This document shows, in pieces, positions 25,244 through 33,389 of a DNA stretch of 55,891 bases. The stretch is taken from positions 1-55,891 of the forward strand of contig UQZY01000009.1 of the NCBI GenBank assembly GCA_900545655.1. Direction: 5' to 3'. The stretch is from an uncultured Oscillospiraceae bacterium (GTDB lineage Bacteria; Bacillota; Clostridia; Oscillospirales; Acutalibacteraceae). The position numbers were made by a program, and so were the translations under genes. The notes beneath the pieces are model-generated. The model was not told where the DNA came from, did no database searches, and saw only the letters and a program-made list of their open reading frames with translations. Position 1 is the first letter of the stretch. The number at the start of each line of letters is the position of its first letter.

Positions 25244-25437
25244 AGCCTGCCGGGTTCGATTCTTTTCGGTTGATATTAACCCAACACTCTTTTAAAAGGG
25301 AGCTTAATTCGGAAATGGAGTGCAGACCTCCCGACACAGAATTGTTCTATGCCGGAAGTTGGGAGCATGGTAATCAACGATTGGCACCCACCTGCTTATT
25401 ATGCAGGTTATTATTCTCCGAGATCCCGGCTCGGCGG
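25244..25437 (+). ncRNA. Structured non-coding RNA, possibly 6S RNA (SsrS)
   Basis: With its terminator this fills the 317-bp gap 25239-25555. The sequence folds as one rod. Closing helix: GCCGGG (25248-25253) with CCCGGC. Next, GGTTGAT (25268-25274) pairs with ATCAAC, and CCCAAC (25280-25285) with GTTGGG (25358-25363). An inner GGGAG/CTCCC helix follows. On the 3' side a small hairpin ACCTGC/GCAGGT (25390-25408) sits between the central loop and the closing stem, the layout seen in 6S RNAs. A TTTAAT box at 25234-25239 suits a start near 25246. No ORF fits. Assignment to 6S is by architecture only. Confidence 0.5.
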
Positions 25438-25453
25438 GTGAAATAAACAACAA

Positions 25454-25489
25454 AAAACGTCTGATTGCATTTTTGCAGTCAGACGTTTT
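25454..25489. terminator. Bidirectional terminator of the ncRNA and the AOR operon
   Basis: A 16-bp stem with one G-U pair (AAAACGTCTGATTGCA with TGCAGTCAGACGTTTT) and a TTTT loop. T-tracts occur on both strands, so it can end the plus-strand RNA and the minus-strand operon that stops at 25556. Confidence 0.85.
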
Positions 25490-25555
25490 CTGTTGAGGAA
25501 TAATTCCAAATCAAAGCAAACCCTTGTTGTTATTAAAATATGTTAAACGCTCACA

Positions 25556-26248
25556 TCATATGGTGATATTTGAAAAATAGTTATCCGACAGGTCAAACTG
25601 AAGAATTCTATCTGATGCGTCGGTATCAATGCCCAATATCAGTTTGACGGCTTCACCCGCCGCAATACTTCCGGCAACACCACATGTTGGGGCAAAAGTT
25701 CCCCTGAACGACGGAAGGCTATTATCTTCCGAGTACTCATTCAACAACTTTCCGAATTTTTCATGCGGATATTTACTGACGCCTATTTGCGCAATAAATC
25801 CACCTATACCGACATGAACTACAGGGGTTCTGAAAATCGAAACAGCCTCTTCGATCATTTTTTTGTTATCGAATCCATCAACAGCATCAATAATCACGTC
25901 ATATTCCTGCGCTTTTTCTCTTATAAAATCTGCATCGGCAAATCTTTTATAAACCTCGATACTGATATCCGGATTAAGTCCATTCAAAAAGTCAAACGCC
26001 TTATCGGCCTTGAATGCTCCGATATCCTCGGTTTTATAGATAACCTGTCTGTGAAGATTGTGAAGTTCAATGGTATCTCCGTCACAAATTCCGAGCTTAC
26101 CGATACCAATGCCGACAAGATACATCGCGCAGGGACAACCCACACCGCCTAATCCCAGAATAAGGACTGACGATGAAAGAAGTTTTTTTTGACCGTTTAT
26201 ACCGATCTCACCTAACAGGATATTTTTGCGATATCTGTTTTCGTCCAT
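25556..26248 (-). CDS. ThiF/MoeB-family E1-like adenylyltransferase
   Basis: A 230-aa Rossmann-fold enzyme that adenylates the C terminus of a ubiquitin-like sulfur carrier. Visible are the ATP loop LGLGGVGCPCAMYLVG, DGDTIELHNLHRQVIYKTEDIG with the catalytic Arg, DAVDGFDNKKMI, and FAPTCGVAGSIAAGEAVK. The paired CxxC zinc motifs of MoeB are absent, so it is closer to ThiF/HesA short forms. It is the last gene of the AOR operon, 12 bp after a ThiS/MoaD-like gene, which suggests a role in pterin sulfur chemistry for the tungsten cofactor. That partner lacks the usual Gly-Gly. Confidence 0.88.
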   Translation of the reverse strand: MDENRYRKNILLGEIGINGQKKLLSSSVLILGLGGVGCPCAMYLVGIGIGKLGICDGDTIELHNLHRQVIYKTEDIGAFKADKAFDFLNGLNPDISIEVYKRFADADFIREKAQEYDVIIDAVDGFDNKKMIEEAVSIFRTPVVHVGIGGFIAQIGVSKYPHEKFGKLLNEYSEDNSLPSFRGTFAPTCGVAGSIAAGEAVKLILGIDTDASDRILQFDLSDNYFSNITI

Positions 26249-26260
26249 AAAAATACACCA

Positions 26261-26464
26261 TCAGCTGTCCCCCAAAAAGTAGAGAACCTGAATTCTGTCA
26301 CCGTTTTGAAGGATATATTTTTTATAATCATTACGGTTTATTTCCCTGTCATTTACCTGTATGAGAGCAACCTCTTTATTGATAAGGCCATACTCATTCA
26401 TCCAGTCATCAATACTGGAGTTATCCTTAAGGTACACATCTTCATTTCTTACATGAACTATCAT
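26261..26464 (-). CDS. ThiS/MoaD-like ubiquitin-fold protein without C-terminal Gly-Gly
   Basis: A 67-aa beta-grasp protein: MIVHVRNEDVYLKDNSSIDD, VALIQVNDREINRNDY and ILQNGDRIQVLYFLGDS. The family ends in GG, which is adenylated and thiocarboxylated; here the matching end is FLGDS, with Asp in place of the second Gly. The codons run through TTTTTGGGGG (minus strand), a homopolymer where a base could be lost. One extra G would give FLGG but then read on into non-homologous sequence. ATG 26464 follows AAAGGTGA and starts inside the 26261-26536 frame, immediately after the ferredoxin stop. Confidence 0.75.
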   Translation of the reverse strand: MIVHVRNEDVYLKDNSSIDDWMNEYGLINKEVALIQVNDREINRNDYKKYILQNGDRIQVLYFLGDS

Positions 26465-26465
26465 T

Positions 26466-27068
26466 CTATTCACCTTTAATTGCACCGACTCTGCACCAGT
26501 CTTTACATATTCCACATGAGATACATTTATCTGCATCTATAGAAAAAGGAGTCTTTACTATGTCACGAAGTTCATAATTATACGGAGGTTCTATACCCGT
26601 TATTGCACTCACCGGACAATGTTTTGCGCAAAGACCGCAACTGATACAGTCATCAAAACTGATAAAATACGGTGTCCTTGATTTTTCTTCGCCATGCAGT
26701 TCTATTGCTTCCTTTTTACATTTTATTTCGCAAACACCGCATCCTATACACTTTTTTTCATCAATTACAAAAGGCTTTTTAAGTTCACCGACAATTGCCC
26801 CTGTCGGACAATTACGAGCGCAAAGTGAACATCCTATACAATTTTCTTCCTTAATACTATATGTTCTTCGAGGCTTCGGAGGCGGCATAACATAGTCTGA
26901 ATCACCTATTGCATCGACCGGACATGTCTCTGTGCATATCTTACAATCAATGCAAAGTTCCTCCTCAATATGAAAACAGCTTGTGCCCGGATAGATAGCC
27001 TCTCTGGGGCACCTGCGCTGACACTCTCCGCAAGCAATACATTCTACCGAATTAATTCTCTGTGCCAT
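26466..27068 (-). CDS. Polyferredoxin with six [4Fe-4S] motifs
   Basis: A 200-aa electron-transfer protein with six CxxCxxCxxxC(P)-type motifs: CIACGECQRRCP, CIDCKICTETCP, CIGCSLCARNCP, CIGCGVCEIKCK, CISCGLCAKHCP and CISCGICKDWCR. Some lack the proline, and pairing of the motifs suggests three two-cluster domains. It lies 6 bp after the AOR gene and probably serves as its electron-carrying small subunit. Gut tungsten oxidoreductases described as WorL-WorS have a smaller polyferredoxin of this kind. No signal peptide is seen, so it acts in the cytoplasm. Confidence 0.93.
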   Translation of the reverse strand: MAQRINSVECIACGECQRRCPREAIYPGTSCFHIEEELCIDCKICTETCPVDAIGDSDYVMPPPKPRRTYSIKEENCIGCSLCARNCPTGAIVGELKKPFVIDEKKCIGCGVCEIKCKKEAIELHGEEKSRTPYFISFDDCISCGLCAKHCPVSAITGIEPPYNYELRDIVKTPFSIDADKCISCGICKDWCRVGAIKGE

Positions 27069-27074
27069 ATAACA

Positions 27075-29012
27075 TCATGCCTCCCTGACGGCCTTATTTG
27101 TTGTAGTGAAATCAATTGTTTTCATAACTTCAGCTACGTCCGAAAGTCCGAGCTTATCAAGTGTTTCTTTTGTCGGGCAGCCGGTCACTGTATCCCAGCC
27201 CAGACCCTCTTCAATTTTTTCAAACATTCTTTTTACAAGAGTCTCATCGGCAATTTTAGGTTGCTTCCACTCACCCTCAACCGGTGCTGTCATCCACCGT
27301 TTTGAGATGCCATAGTCACTTACCCTTATTCCGTTTCTCATATTGAGACAGCGCATAAGTGCAACCATACGATAACCGAATTCTTTTGCTTCATTCACAG
27401 TATAATCCCAGCCTGTTGCAGCGTTTAAAGCCGGCATTACCCTTCTCCAATCAGCTTGTGTATAGAACATACATACACCCAGGGAATCGTCAACCGGTCT
27501 GTGAGCTGCAGCGAGCACGTAGTGTTCGGCTATTTCCTCCATATTGAAGGCTTGAGCAGGCTTTTCAATACCGAAGTTATCTTTATCTACAAAGCCTTCA
27601 ACAGGGTTCATAAGATTTGAGCCGTAATCGGACATTCCGAAACCCGGTATTCTGCTCCACTGAGAACGCTGGTCGTGTATATGCGGCGCAAATCCCTGCT
27701 TTGTATACACGGCGCAGTCATCCGCTCCTTTACCAATCTTTTTCGCAGCCCTCATAACGCCCTCGGCAAGCACGTCCCCGATACCTTCTCTGTACGCAAT
27801 TTTACGCAAAAGTTCCATACCGGCGTCACAGTCTCCCCAATTCATTTCAAGGCCGCCAAGATCTTCTTTTGTAATTATCCCTTTACTGTAGCATTCATAG
27901 ACCATTGCCAGTACAAAAGAGCCTTCCTTAAGATCCATACCCAGATGATCGATAACAATGCCCATAGCGAGACCGCCGGCAGTATCATCAAAATTTCCTA
28001 TGAGAGCACTCATTGCTGACATACCCTCATACTCGGGTTCATCCCCGACCATTCCTTTATATTTTCCGTCCACAATCTCGAGTGAATGGCAATGATTCCA
28101 AGGACAAGCCCAGCAAGGAGTCCTCACCCACTTGAATCTGGGGTCCTCCTCTAGCCTATCTCTGTTGAATTCGCTGCATGTAGGAAACGATGTGGACAAA
28201 TAATTTTTTACAGGCAACAAATGTGCCATATTCATCATGTTAAGACTTCCGAGTGTTCCGACATATCTTGTGCCGGATGTCTTGGATTTTCCGGATGCCG
28301 TCTCAGTATTTGCAGCATCAAACCAATCGATTCGTGCGGCATCAAGTGCTTTTGGGTCATAAACCGACACACCTTCGTCGGCACGTTTGACAAATATTGC
28401 TTTTAATTTTTTGTGTCCCAGCACCGCACCGGGACCGTTGCTTGACGCAAGATGCCCCTTATCATTAAATACTCCGGCAAATCTTACTTCGTGCTCACCC
28501 GCCGGTCCTATGCAAGCTATGCTTGATTTTCTTCCGGGAAGCTTCATTTCCTCTTTAAGTGCATCATCAGTCTCCCATGTATCAAGTCCCACAATATGAG
28601 CTGCACTGCGAAGCTCGGCTTTCCCTTTTTCAATATAAAGATATTTCCAGTCCTTTGACTCACCTTCAATAATAAGAATGTCTGTTCCGGCTCTCCTGAG
28701 GGTTGCGCCGAAATGTCCGAGAGTCTGTGCCGAACAAAGTCCGTTCGAAAGCGGACCTATCGTGTTTACGCAACAAAGACCCGAAGCTGCGATATTCGTA
28801 CCGGTCAAGGTGCCAAGGGAAAATATTATTTTATTATTGGGACTGTTCCATGCGGTTTCCGGAGGCAGTTCCTCCCAAAGAATTCTTGTTCCGAATCCCA
28901 TTCCGCCCATATATTTTCTTGCCCATTCAGAGGATTTTGTTTCCCTTTTTATTTCTCCCGTTGACAAGTTAACTCTGAGTATATGGGGAACGTACAAATT
29001 CACTTTACCCAT
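27075..29012 (-). CDS. Aldehyde:ferredoxin oxidoreductase-family tungsten enzyme
   Basis: A 645-aa AOR-family protein. The N-terminal domain (about residues 1-210) binds tungstopterin: ILRVNLSTGEI, KYMGGMGFGTRIL, and NTIGPLSNGLCSAQTLGHFGATLRRAG-type sequence. The cluster-binding cysteines are CWACPWNHC (spacing C-x2-C-x4-C) near residue 315 and a distal Cys in DSLGVCMFY. Family members oxidise aldehydes to acids or run related low-potential reductions with ferredoxin; BamB benzoyl-CoA reductase is a distant relative. The substrate is unknown. ATG 29012 has GAGGTAA upstream; the frame extends to 29069. It is flanked by an MFS transporter and the polyferredoxin. Confidence 0.92.
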   Translation of the reverse strand: MGKVNLYVPHILRVNLSTGEIKRETKSSEWARKYMGGMGFGTRILWEELPPETAWNSPNNKIIFSLGTLTGTNIAASGLCCVNTIGPLSNGLCSAQTLGHFGATLRRAGTDILIIEGESKDWKYLYIEKGKAELRSAAHIVGLDTWETDDALKEEMKLPGRKSSIACIGPAGEHEVRFAGVFNDKGHLASSNGPGAVLGHKKLKAIFVKRADEGVSVYDPKALDAARIDWFDAANTETASGKSKTSGTRYVGTLGSLNMMNMAHLLPVKNYLSTSFPTCSEFNRDRLEEDPRFKWVRTPCWACPWNHCHSLEIVDGKYKGMVGDEPEYEGMSAMSALIGNFDDTAGGLAMGIVIDHLGMDLKEGSFVLAMVYECYSKGIITKEDLGGLEMNWGDCDAGMELLRKIAYREGIGDVLAEGVMRAAKKIGKGADDCAVYTKQGFAPHIHDQRSQWSRIPGFGMSDYGSNLMNPVEGFVDKDNFGIEKPAQAFNMEEIAEHYVLAAAHRPVDDSLGVCMFYTQADWRRVMPALNAATGWDYTVNEAKEFGYRMVALMRCLNMRNGIRVSDYGISKRWMTAPVEGEWKQPKIADETLVKRMFEKIEEGLGWDTVTGCPTKETLDKLGLSDVAEVMKTIDFTTTNKAVREA

Positions 29013-29089
29013 AAGTGTTACCTCAAAAAAATGCGAACTGCCAAGAAATATTTTCTTTACAGTCCGCATTTACTTTCATTTGATAAGTT

Positions 29090-30667
29090 TTATTTTGCTT
29101 CCGCTGCGGTTTCAGCCTCAACCGGCTTATTTTCTTTCAAAAGAATCATGGAAACGAGAGCAACTGCGAGTAAGCAAAGAAGAATTATAAATACTATTCT
29201 GAGAGAAGACGCATAAGCGGCATTTACATTTTGCATCATTGTATTGAAGAGCTCCTGTCCTCTTTCCGGCAATGTTGCCGCAAACTCTTTTGTACCCGCC
29301 ACATTCATAAGACCTGTTGCCGACTTGAAAGGAGCTATAGCCTCTTCTGTTGTGAAGTCGAGAAGACCTTCGGGGACAACTGTTGCAAGTTTTCCTGCAA
29401 ATGACTTACTGAGTACAAGACCCATTATTGAAAGACCGATAGTACCCGTAAGTGATTGGAAGCATTGAAGTGTTGCAGTACCCGCAGATATATCTTCTTT
29501 TGCAAGGTTGTTCTGAATACCTGCTGTGAAAGCACCCATAACAGCTCCGTTACCAAAGCCTATGATGCACATCATAACATAGAGAAGCCATATAGGAGTC
29601 GTTGCCGTACATGTTGACTGAAGGAACATGCTTACTGCGTAAAGAGCAATAATGGCAATCATTATCTCCTTGATTCTGCCTTTTCTGAATGCAATTGCAA
29701 ATCCTACAACCGTACCTGCTATTGTGTTTACAATAGCCTGTACTGAAAGAATAGCGCCACTTGCTGTTGCAGCCATGCCTCTTATTGCCTGTGCATAAAG
29801 TGTGAAATATGCATTTGATGAGAACATACACGGCCAAATAGCACATGCAGCAAGTAAGCAAAGAACAAAATACTTATTTGTGAAGAGATCAAAAGGAATT
29901 AACGGATTTTTTGATTTCTTTTCAACAAAGACAAATGCAACCGCACCGACAACGGCAAGTACAAACATAACTATTACCGTCGGGTTGTTAAAGCCCTTTG
30001 AACCTGCCCAGTTAAATCCGAGAACTGCACCCGTGGCAGCAACCGCAAGCGTAAGAAATCCCGGAATATCGATATATTTGTCTCCATCCTTTTTCTGGTT
30101 AGGATACATCGTCAAAAGCAAAGCGACTACAATAACACCGATAACGATTGTTGCATAGAAAACGGCTCTCCAACCGAGCTTATCATAAATAACACCGCCG
30201 ATTGTCGGACCAAAGATATTACAAATACCTGTAATTGTGCCGTACATACCAAGATATTTTGCCTTATCGGCTCCTGTATGAATTTCACCGATTGCCGTAA
30301 GTGCGTTTGCAAGCATAAAGCCCTGTCCGAGGCCCTGTCCGCCACGGAAGATAACGTGCATGAGCATGTTGGTACTTAACCCCGCAAAAAGCATGGATAC
30401 GGAATATATTCCGATTCCCAGAGCAATCATATTTCTTCTTCCGAAAATATCACCGAGTTTACAAGATATCGGCATTGCAAGAGTACTGCAGAGGAAGAAG
30501 ATGGTATTCATAAGTGTAAAAAGGCTTACATCTCCAAGGTCAGCTGTGATATATGCACCTACTGTTCTCGCCATAGCATTGAAAAATAAGATTTCCGCCA
30601 AAGCAAGGAACAATGTAACAGTCACAACCATTTTCTTACTTTTATTCATGTTTTGAGTATCATCCAT
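29090..30667 (-). CDS. MFS transporter, DHA2-like (about 14 helices)
   Basis: A 525-aa major-facilitator protein with the motif GDIFGRRNMIALGIGIYS after helix 2, RGGQGLGQGFMLANAL after helix 4, and the helix-5 motif GPTIGGVIYDKLGWRAVFY. About fourteen hydrophobic segments match the drug/proton antiporter-2 group. It could export a product or import a substrate of the neighbouring AOR. ATG 30667 is preferred over TTG 30676 because AGGGAG is nine bases upstream. The 87-bp gap before it holds a small GC hairpin (30708-30727) without a T-tract. Confidence 0.88.
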   Translation of the reverse strand: MDDTQNMNKSKKMVVTVTLFLALAEILFFNAMARTVGAYITADLGDVSLFTLMNTIFFLCSTLAMPISCKLGDIFGRRNMIALGIGIYSVSMLFAGLSTNMLMHVIFRGGQGLGQGFMLANALTAIGEIHTGADKAKYLGMYGTITGICNIFGPTIGGVIYDKLGWRAVFYATIVIGVIVVALLLTMYPNQKKDGDKYIDIPGFLTLAVAATGAVLGFNWAGSKGFNNPTVIVMFVLAVVGAVAFVFVEKKSKNPLIPFDLFTNKYFVLCLLAACAIWPCMFSSNAYFTLYAQAIRGMAATASGAILSVQAIVNTIAGTVVGFAIAFRKGRIKEIMIAIIALYAVSMFLQSTCTATTPIWLLYVMMCIIGFGNGAVMGAFTAGIQNNLAKEDISAGTATLQCFQSLTGTIGLSIMGLVLSKSFAGKLATVVPEGLLDFTTEEAIAPFKSATGLMNVAGTKEFAATLPERGQELFNTMMQNVNAAYASSLRIVFIILLCLLAVALVSMILLKENKPVEAETAAEAK

Positions 30668-30754
30668 AAAATTCAACTCCCTGTCCTTTTCATTTCTCTA
30701 TTACAAATTGGCCCGGCCTGCGGCCAAAATCTAATACATACTTAATTACAGATT

Positions 30755-32125
30755 TCATTCTGATGCTTGAACGTCTTTTTCAACGACATGCAGGTGTGTT
30801 CGGTCAAGCTTATAAAAAACAAACATGATTCCAATAGCAATAGCAACAACACCTGGGAAAATAAACATAAGTGAATTTATTCCCGTGACAACACCTTGAG
30901 TTTGACTTACATTTGCAGTATATCCGAGGGCTTGAAGCACAAAGCCCATCATAGATGTTCCCACTGCCATTCCGACCTTATTGCCGAATTCCAGCAAGGC
31001 AGCTATTCCGGCATCGTTTCTCGTGTGATTCTTATATTCTGAATAATCAACTATGTCGGGAATTATGATATATACAAGAGAATATGTGATTCCGAACAAA
31101 AAGCTCGACACTCCGGTCATTGTATAAAACAATATCAACGTTCCACCGATCGGAAGCACAAAAAAGTTGGCAATCAGGGACAGCCCGTAAAGAATATAAA
31201 GGAGCGATAACGCACGTCCGGGTTTATTTATAACCTTCAGCAAATACTGCGCCACATATGCTCCGAAAATCTGCGGAATACGCATTAGTAAAATAAAAGT
31301 TGCAAAAATACTCATATCTTCGGCAACATATTTGAAATAGTATACAAATACGGAAACCCTTCCATAGGAGATCAATCCGTTAAGGAGGTGTCCAAAAAAA
31401 GCAATCACAAACGGAGCGCTGTGAATGTTCTGTCTGATTGTGTCTTTTACAGTGACACTTGTGTTTTTCTCCTGATCCGGAATAATCTTTTCCTTACAGA
31501 AAACAGGTGTCAAAAAATAAAGAGGTAAACTGATAAGGAGAAAAATTATGGTGAGGTTAAAATATGCTTTCGGATTATCAGTTCCGTATTTTTCAAAATA
31601 TTCTGTTGCAATTTTTGCAACTATAGTAATCCCGAGGATTCCCGAAGCGGATTTTACTGAAAGGAGCTTCGCACGCTCCTCCGGAGACGGCGTCATAACT
31701 GACGGCAGTGCATCAAGAGGAACACTGAAGCCTGTAAACATAAGAAGATATATAAAGTAGATCATTACCACCCATACAACCTTCAAGGTCAGGCTCCATG
31801 TCGGATTGACATAAAAAAGCATACAAGTTGTGACAGCAACCGGAACGGCAAATATAGCCACCCAATGAAGATAACGTCCGTGCTTATATGTCCTTCTGTC
31901 AGCAAGGTATCCCATCATCGGGTCGGTAATACCGTCAAATAATCTTGACACAAGCAATACAATTGAACAAACAGCCGCAGGAATACCGGCAGCATCTGTG
32001 CAGAACATCATAAAATAACTGGTTATGAAACCCCAACTGAATGCTGTTCCGATATTTGATGCAGAATAAGACAATGTACTAATAAGCGGTAATTTGCCGC
32101 AAGGTTTAGCCTTTTGCAGATTCAC
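30755..32125 (-). CDS. GPH-family (MelB-like) sodium/solute symporter
   Basis: A 456-aa glycoside-pentoside-hexuronide family symporter with twelve predicted helices. Typical stretches are RLFDGITDPMMGYLADRR, YKHGRYLHWV and the C-terminal IIPDIVDYSEYKNHTRNDAG. The frame opens at 32242, but GTG 32125 with AGGTGAGG just upstream gives the usual length; sequence before it is AT-rich and contains TATAAT at 32164-32159. It is the first gene of the AOR operon. Members carry sugars, but also steroids or organic acids, so the substrate stays open. Confidence 0.85.
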   Translation of the reverse strand: MNLQKAKPCGKLPLISTLSYSASNIGTAFSWGFITSYFMMFCTDAAGIPAAVCSIVLLVSRLFDGITDPMMGYLADRRTYKHGRYLHWVAIFAVPVAVTTCMLFYVNPTWSLTLKVVWVVMIYFIYLLMFTGFSVPLDALPSVMTPSPEERAKLLSVKSASGILGITIVAKIATEYFEKYGTDNPKAYFNLTIIFLLISLPLYFLTPVFCKEKIIPDQEKNTSVTVKDTIRQNIHSAPFVIAFFGHLLNGLISYGRVSVFVYYFKYVAEDMSIFATFILLMRIPQIFGAYVAQYLLKVINKPGRALSLLYILYGLSLIANFFVLPIGGTLILFYTMTGVSSFLFGITYSLVYIIIPDIVDYSEYKNHTRNDAGIAALLEFGNKVGMAVGTSMMGFVLQALGYTANVSQTQGVVTGINSLMFIFPGVVAIAIGIMFVFYKLDRTHLHVVEKDVQASE

Positions 32126-32158
32126 ATCCTCACCTGCCTTCTCCGTTTGCCTATTTTG

Positions 32159-32164
32159 ATTATA
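32159..32164 (-). promoter_or_regulatory. Probable -10 box of the AOR operon
   Basis: TATAAT on the minus strand, with a predicted start near 32152 and a 27-nt leader to the GTG at 32125. The -35 region is a poly-T stretch, consistent with activator dependence, for which the divergent LysR protein is the natural candidate. Confidence 0.45.
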
Positions 32165-32301
32165 ACATCTATAAAAATAATAAAAAAATACTAAATTCTT
32201 ATCCAAAACGAATATACATAACCAAAAATTATGACCCTGCAAAACACTTTCTTTTTTGCTTATGCCGTAAAATTGTCATTTATTTTATCAAAATTATGTT
32301 T

Positions 32302-32332
32302 TATACTGTTCTTAATTGTAAAGTTCAATTAA
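32302..32332. promoter_or_regulatory. LysR promoter -10 and LysR-type binding palindrome
   Basis: TATACT at 32302-32307 is a plausible -10 for the LysR gene. Immediately after it, TTAATTG (32312-32318), a 7-bp spacer and CAATTAA (32326-32332) form a perfect inverted repeat containing the LysR-family T-N11-A pattern (ATTG-N7-CAAT). Its position at the start site suggests autorepression, with the divergent AOR operon also in reach. Confidence 0.6.
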
Positions 32333-32371
32333 ACCTTTTTATTTGAAAACACTTGTGGTGGAGGTTTTCTT

Positions 32372-33262
32372 ATGAAATTGTCACAATTACAGTATTTTGT
32401 AGAAATATGCGGCTGTGGGAGTATAACGAAAGCGGCTGAGAAGCTCTTTATTTCCCAGCCGGCTTTAACACACGCCATACAGGATCTTGAAACCGAATTC
32501 GGCGCAACCTTGCTTATAAGAAGGAAAACGGGAATAGATCTTACAAACGAAGGTAAGATGCTGCTCAAAGAAGCAAAAAAGGTTTTAAAAGCAGCCGATG
32601 AGCTCACAGATACGATGACCAGTGTAACTCATGGCAGCAAAACACTCAAAATCGGTATTTCTATTCTCACGGCAAAGATGTACCCAAGCCTTATAAACGA
32701 CTATATGAAAACACATCCGTATATTTCAATAAAAGGATATGCATTCGGCTCTGCCGAACTCAGAAAATATGTTGAATCTGAAGATCTGGATGTCGCTGTT
32801 TCAGGTGCATTACCAAAAAACAATCCGGAGCTCAACAGCATATTTACAACTAAAACTTTGCTTTCCTCCGAATCATTTTTTTGGACCAATATAAACAATC
32901 CTCTCTCAAAAAAAGAAATTATAGATATCAACACGGATATTGACGGAACACATATTGCTCAGTTTCGTGAAAGTTCAATAGATACTTTTGAGGAACAGAC
33001 AACAAACATCATTCCCGAAAAGGCAGGAGCAAAGATTAACTTTTCCACGAATCAGCTTGGTGAAATAAAAGACCTTCTTTTGGAAAATCGCGCTTCGACA
33101 TTTCTGCCGCGCGGTATATTCCGTAACTGCCCCACTCTCGTATCCGTACCAACAAAACAACATCCGTCATTTTATCTTGCCGCGTTTTGGAAAAAGGATA
33201 AGGCCTATACCCATATCCTCGATTTTGTGGATTTTGCAGAGGAATATATAAAGAACAATTAA
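32372..33262 (+). CDS. LysR-family transcriptional regulator
   Basis: A 296-aa LTTR. Residues 1-60 hold the winged helix (MKLSQLQYFVEICGCGSITKAAEKL, SQPALTHAIQDLE). The remainder is the periplasmic-binding-like effector domain beginning LKIGISILTAKMYP. GGAGG lies eight bases before the ATG. It is divergent from the symporter-MFS-AOR operon, the classic arrangement for an LTTR that activates its neighbour when the substrate is present. It ends at a strong terminator. Confidence 0.93.
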   Translation: MKLSQLQYFVEICGCGSITKAAEKLFISQPALTHAIQDLETEFGATLLIRRKTGIDLTNEGKMLLKEAKKVLKAADELTDTMTSVTHGSKTLKIGISILTAKMYPSLINDYMKTHPYISIKGYAFGSAELRKYVESEDLDVAVSGALPKNNPELNSIFTTKTLLSSESFFWTNINNPLSKKEIIDINTDIDGTHIAQFRESSIDTFEEQTTNIIPEKAGAKINFSTNQLGEIKDLLLENRASTFLPRGIFRNCPTLVSVPTKQHPSFYLAAFWKKDKAYTHILDFVDFAEEYIKNN

Positions 33263-33283
33263 AATAAAAGATACCCCGACATA

Positions 33284-33323
33284 AAAACACGTCACAGTCC
33301 TTTACGGTCCTGTGACGTGTTTT
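33284..33323 (+). terminator. Terminator after the LysR gene
   Basis: A 14-bp perfect stem (AAAACACGTCACAG with CTGTGACGTGTTTT) and a 12-nt loop. It lies 21 bp after the LysR stop and faces the convergent fumarase-beta gene, for which the A-tract on the other side gives some minus-strand termination too. Confidence 0.85.
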
Positions 33324-33389
33324 ATATCTGATGATTAACTTGTTTAACCTGCGATGATACCATTTGTACAGTGGTACCATTGCCGATTA

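Noticed and set aside
26261..26275. A simple one-base deletion explaining the missing Gly-Gly
   Set aside because: Restoring a G gives FLGG but leads into a long unrelated tail instead of a stop, so the error model does not yield a normal ThiS/MoaD end. It is kept as an open question rather than annotated as a frameshift.
30708..30727. Terminator between the GPH symporter and MFS genes
   Set aside because: The 6-bp GC hairpin has no T-tract in either direction; the genes are more likely co-transcribed.
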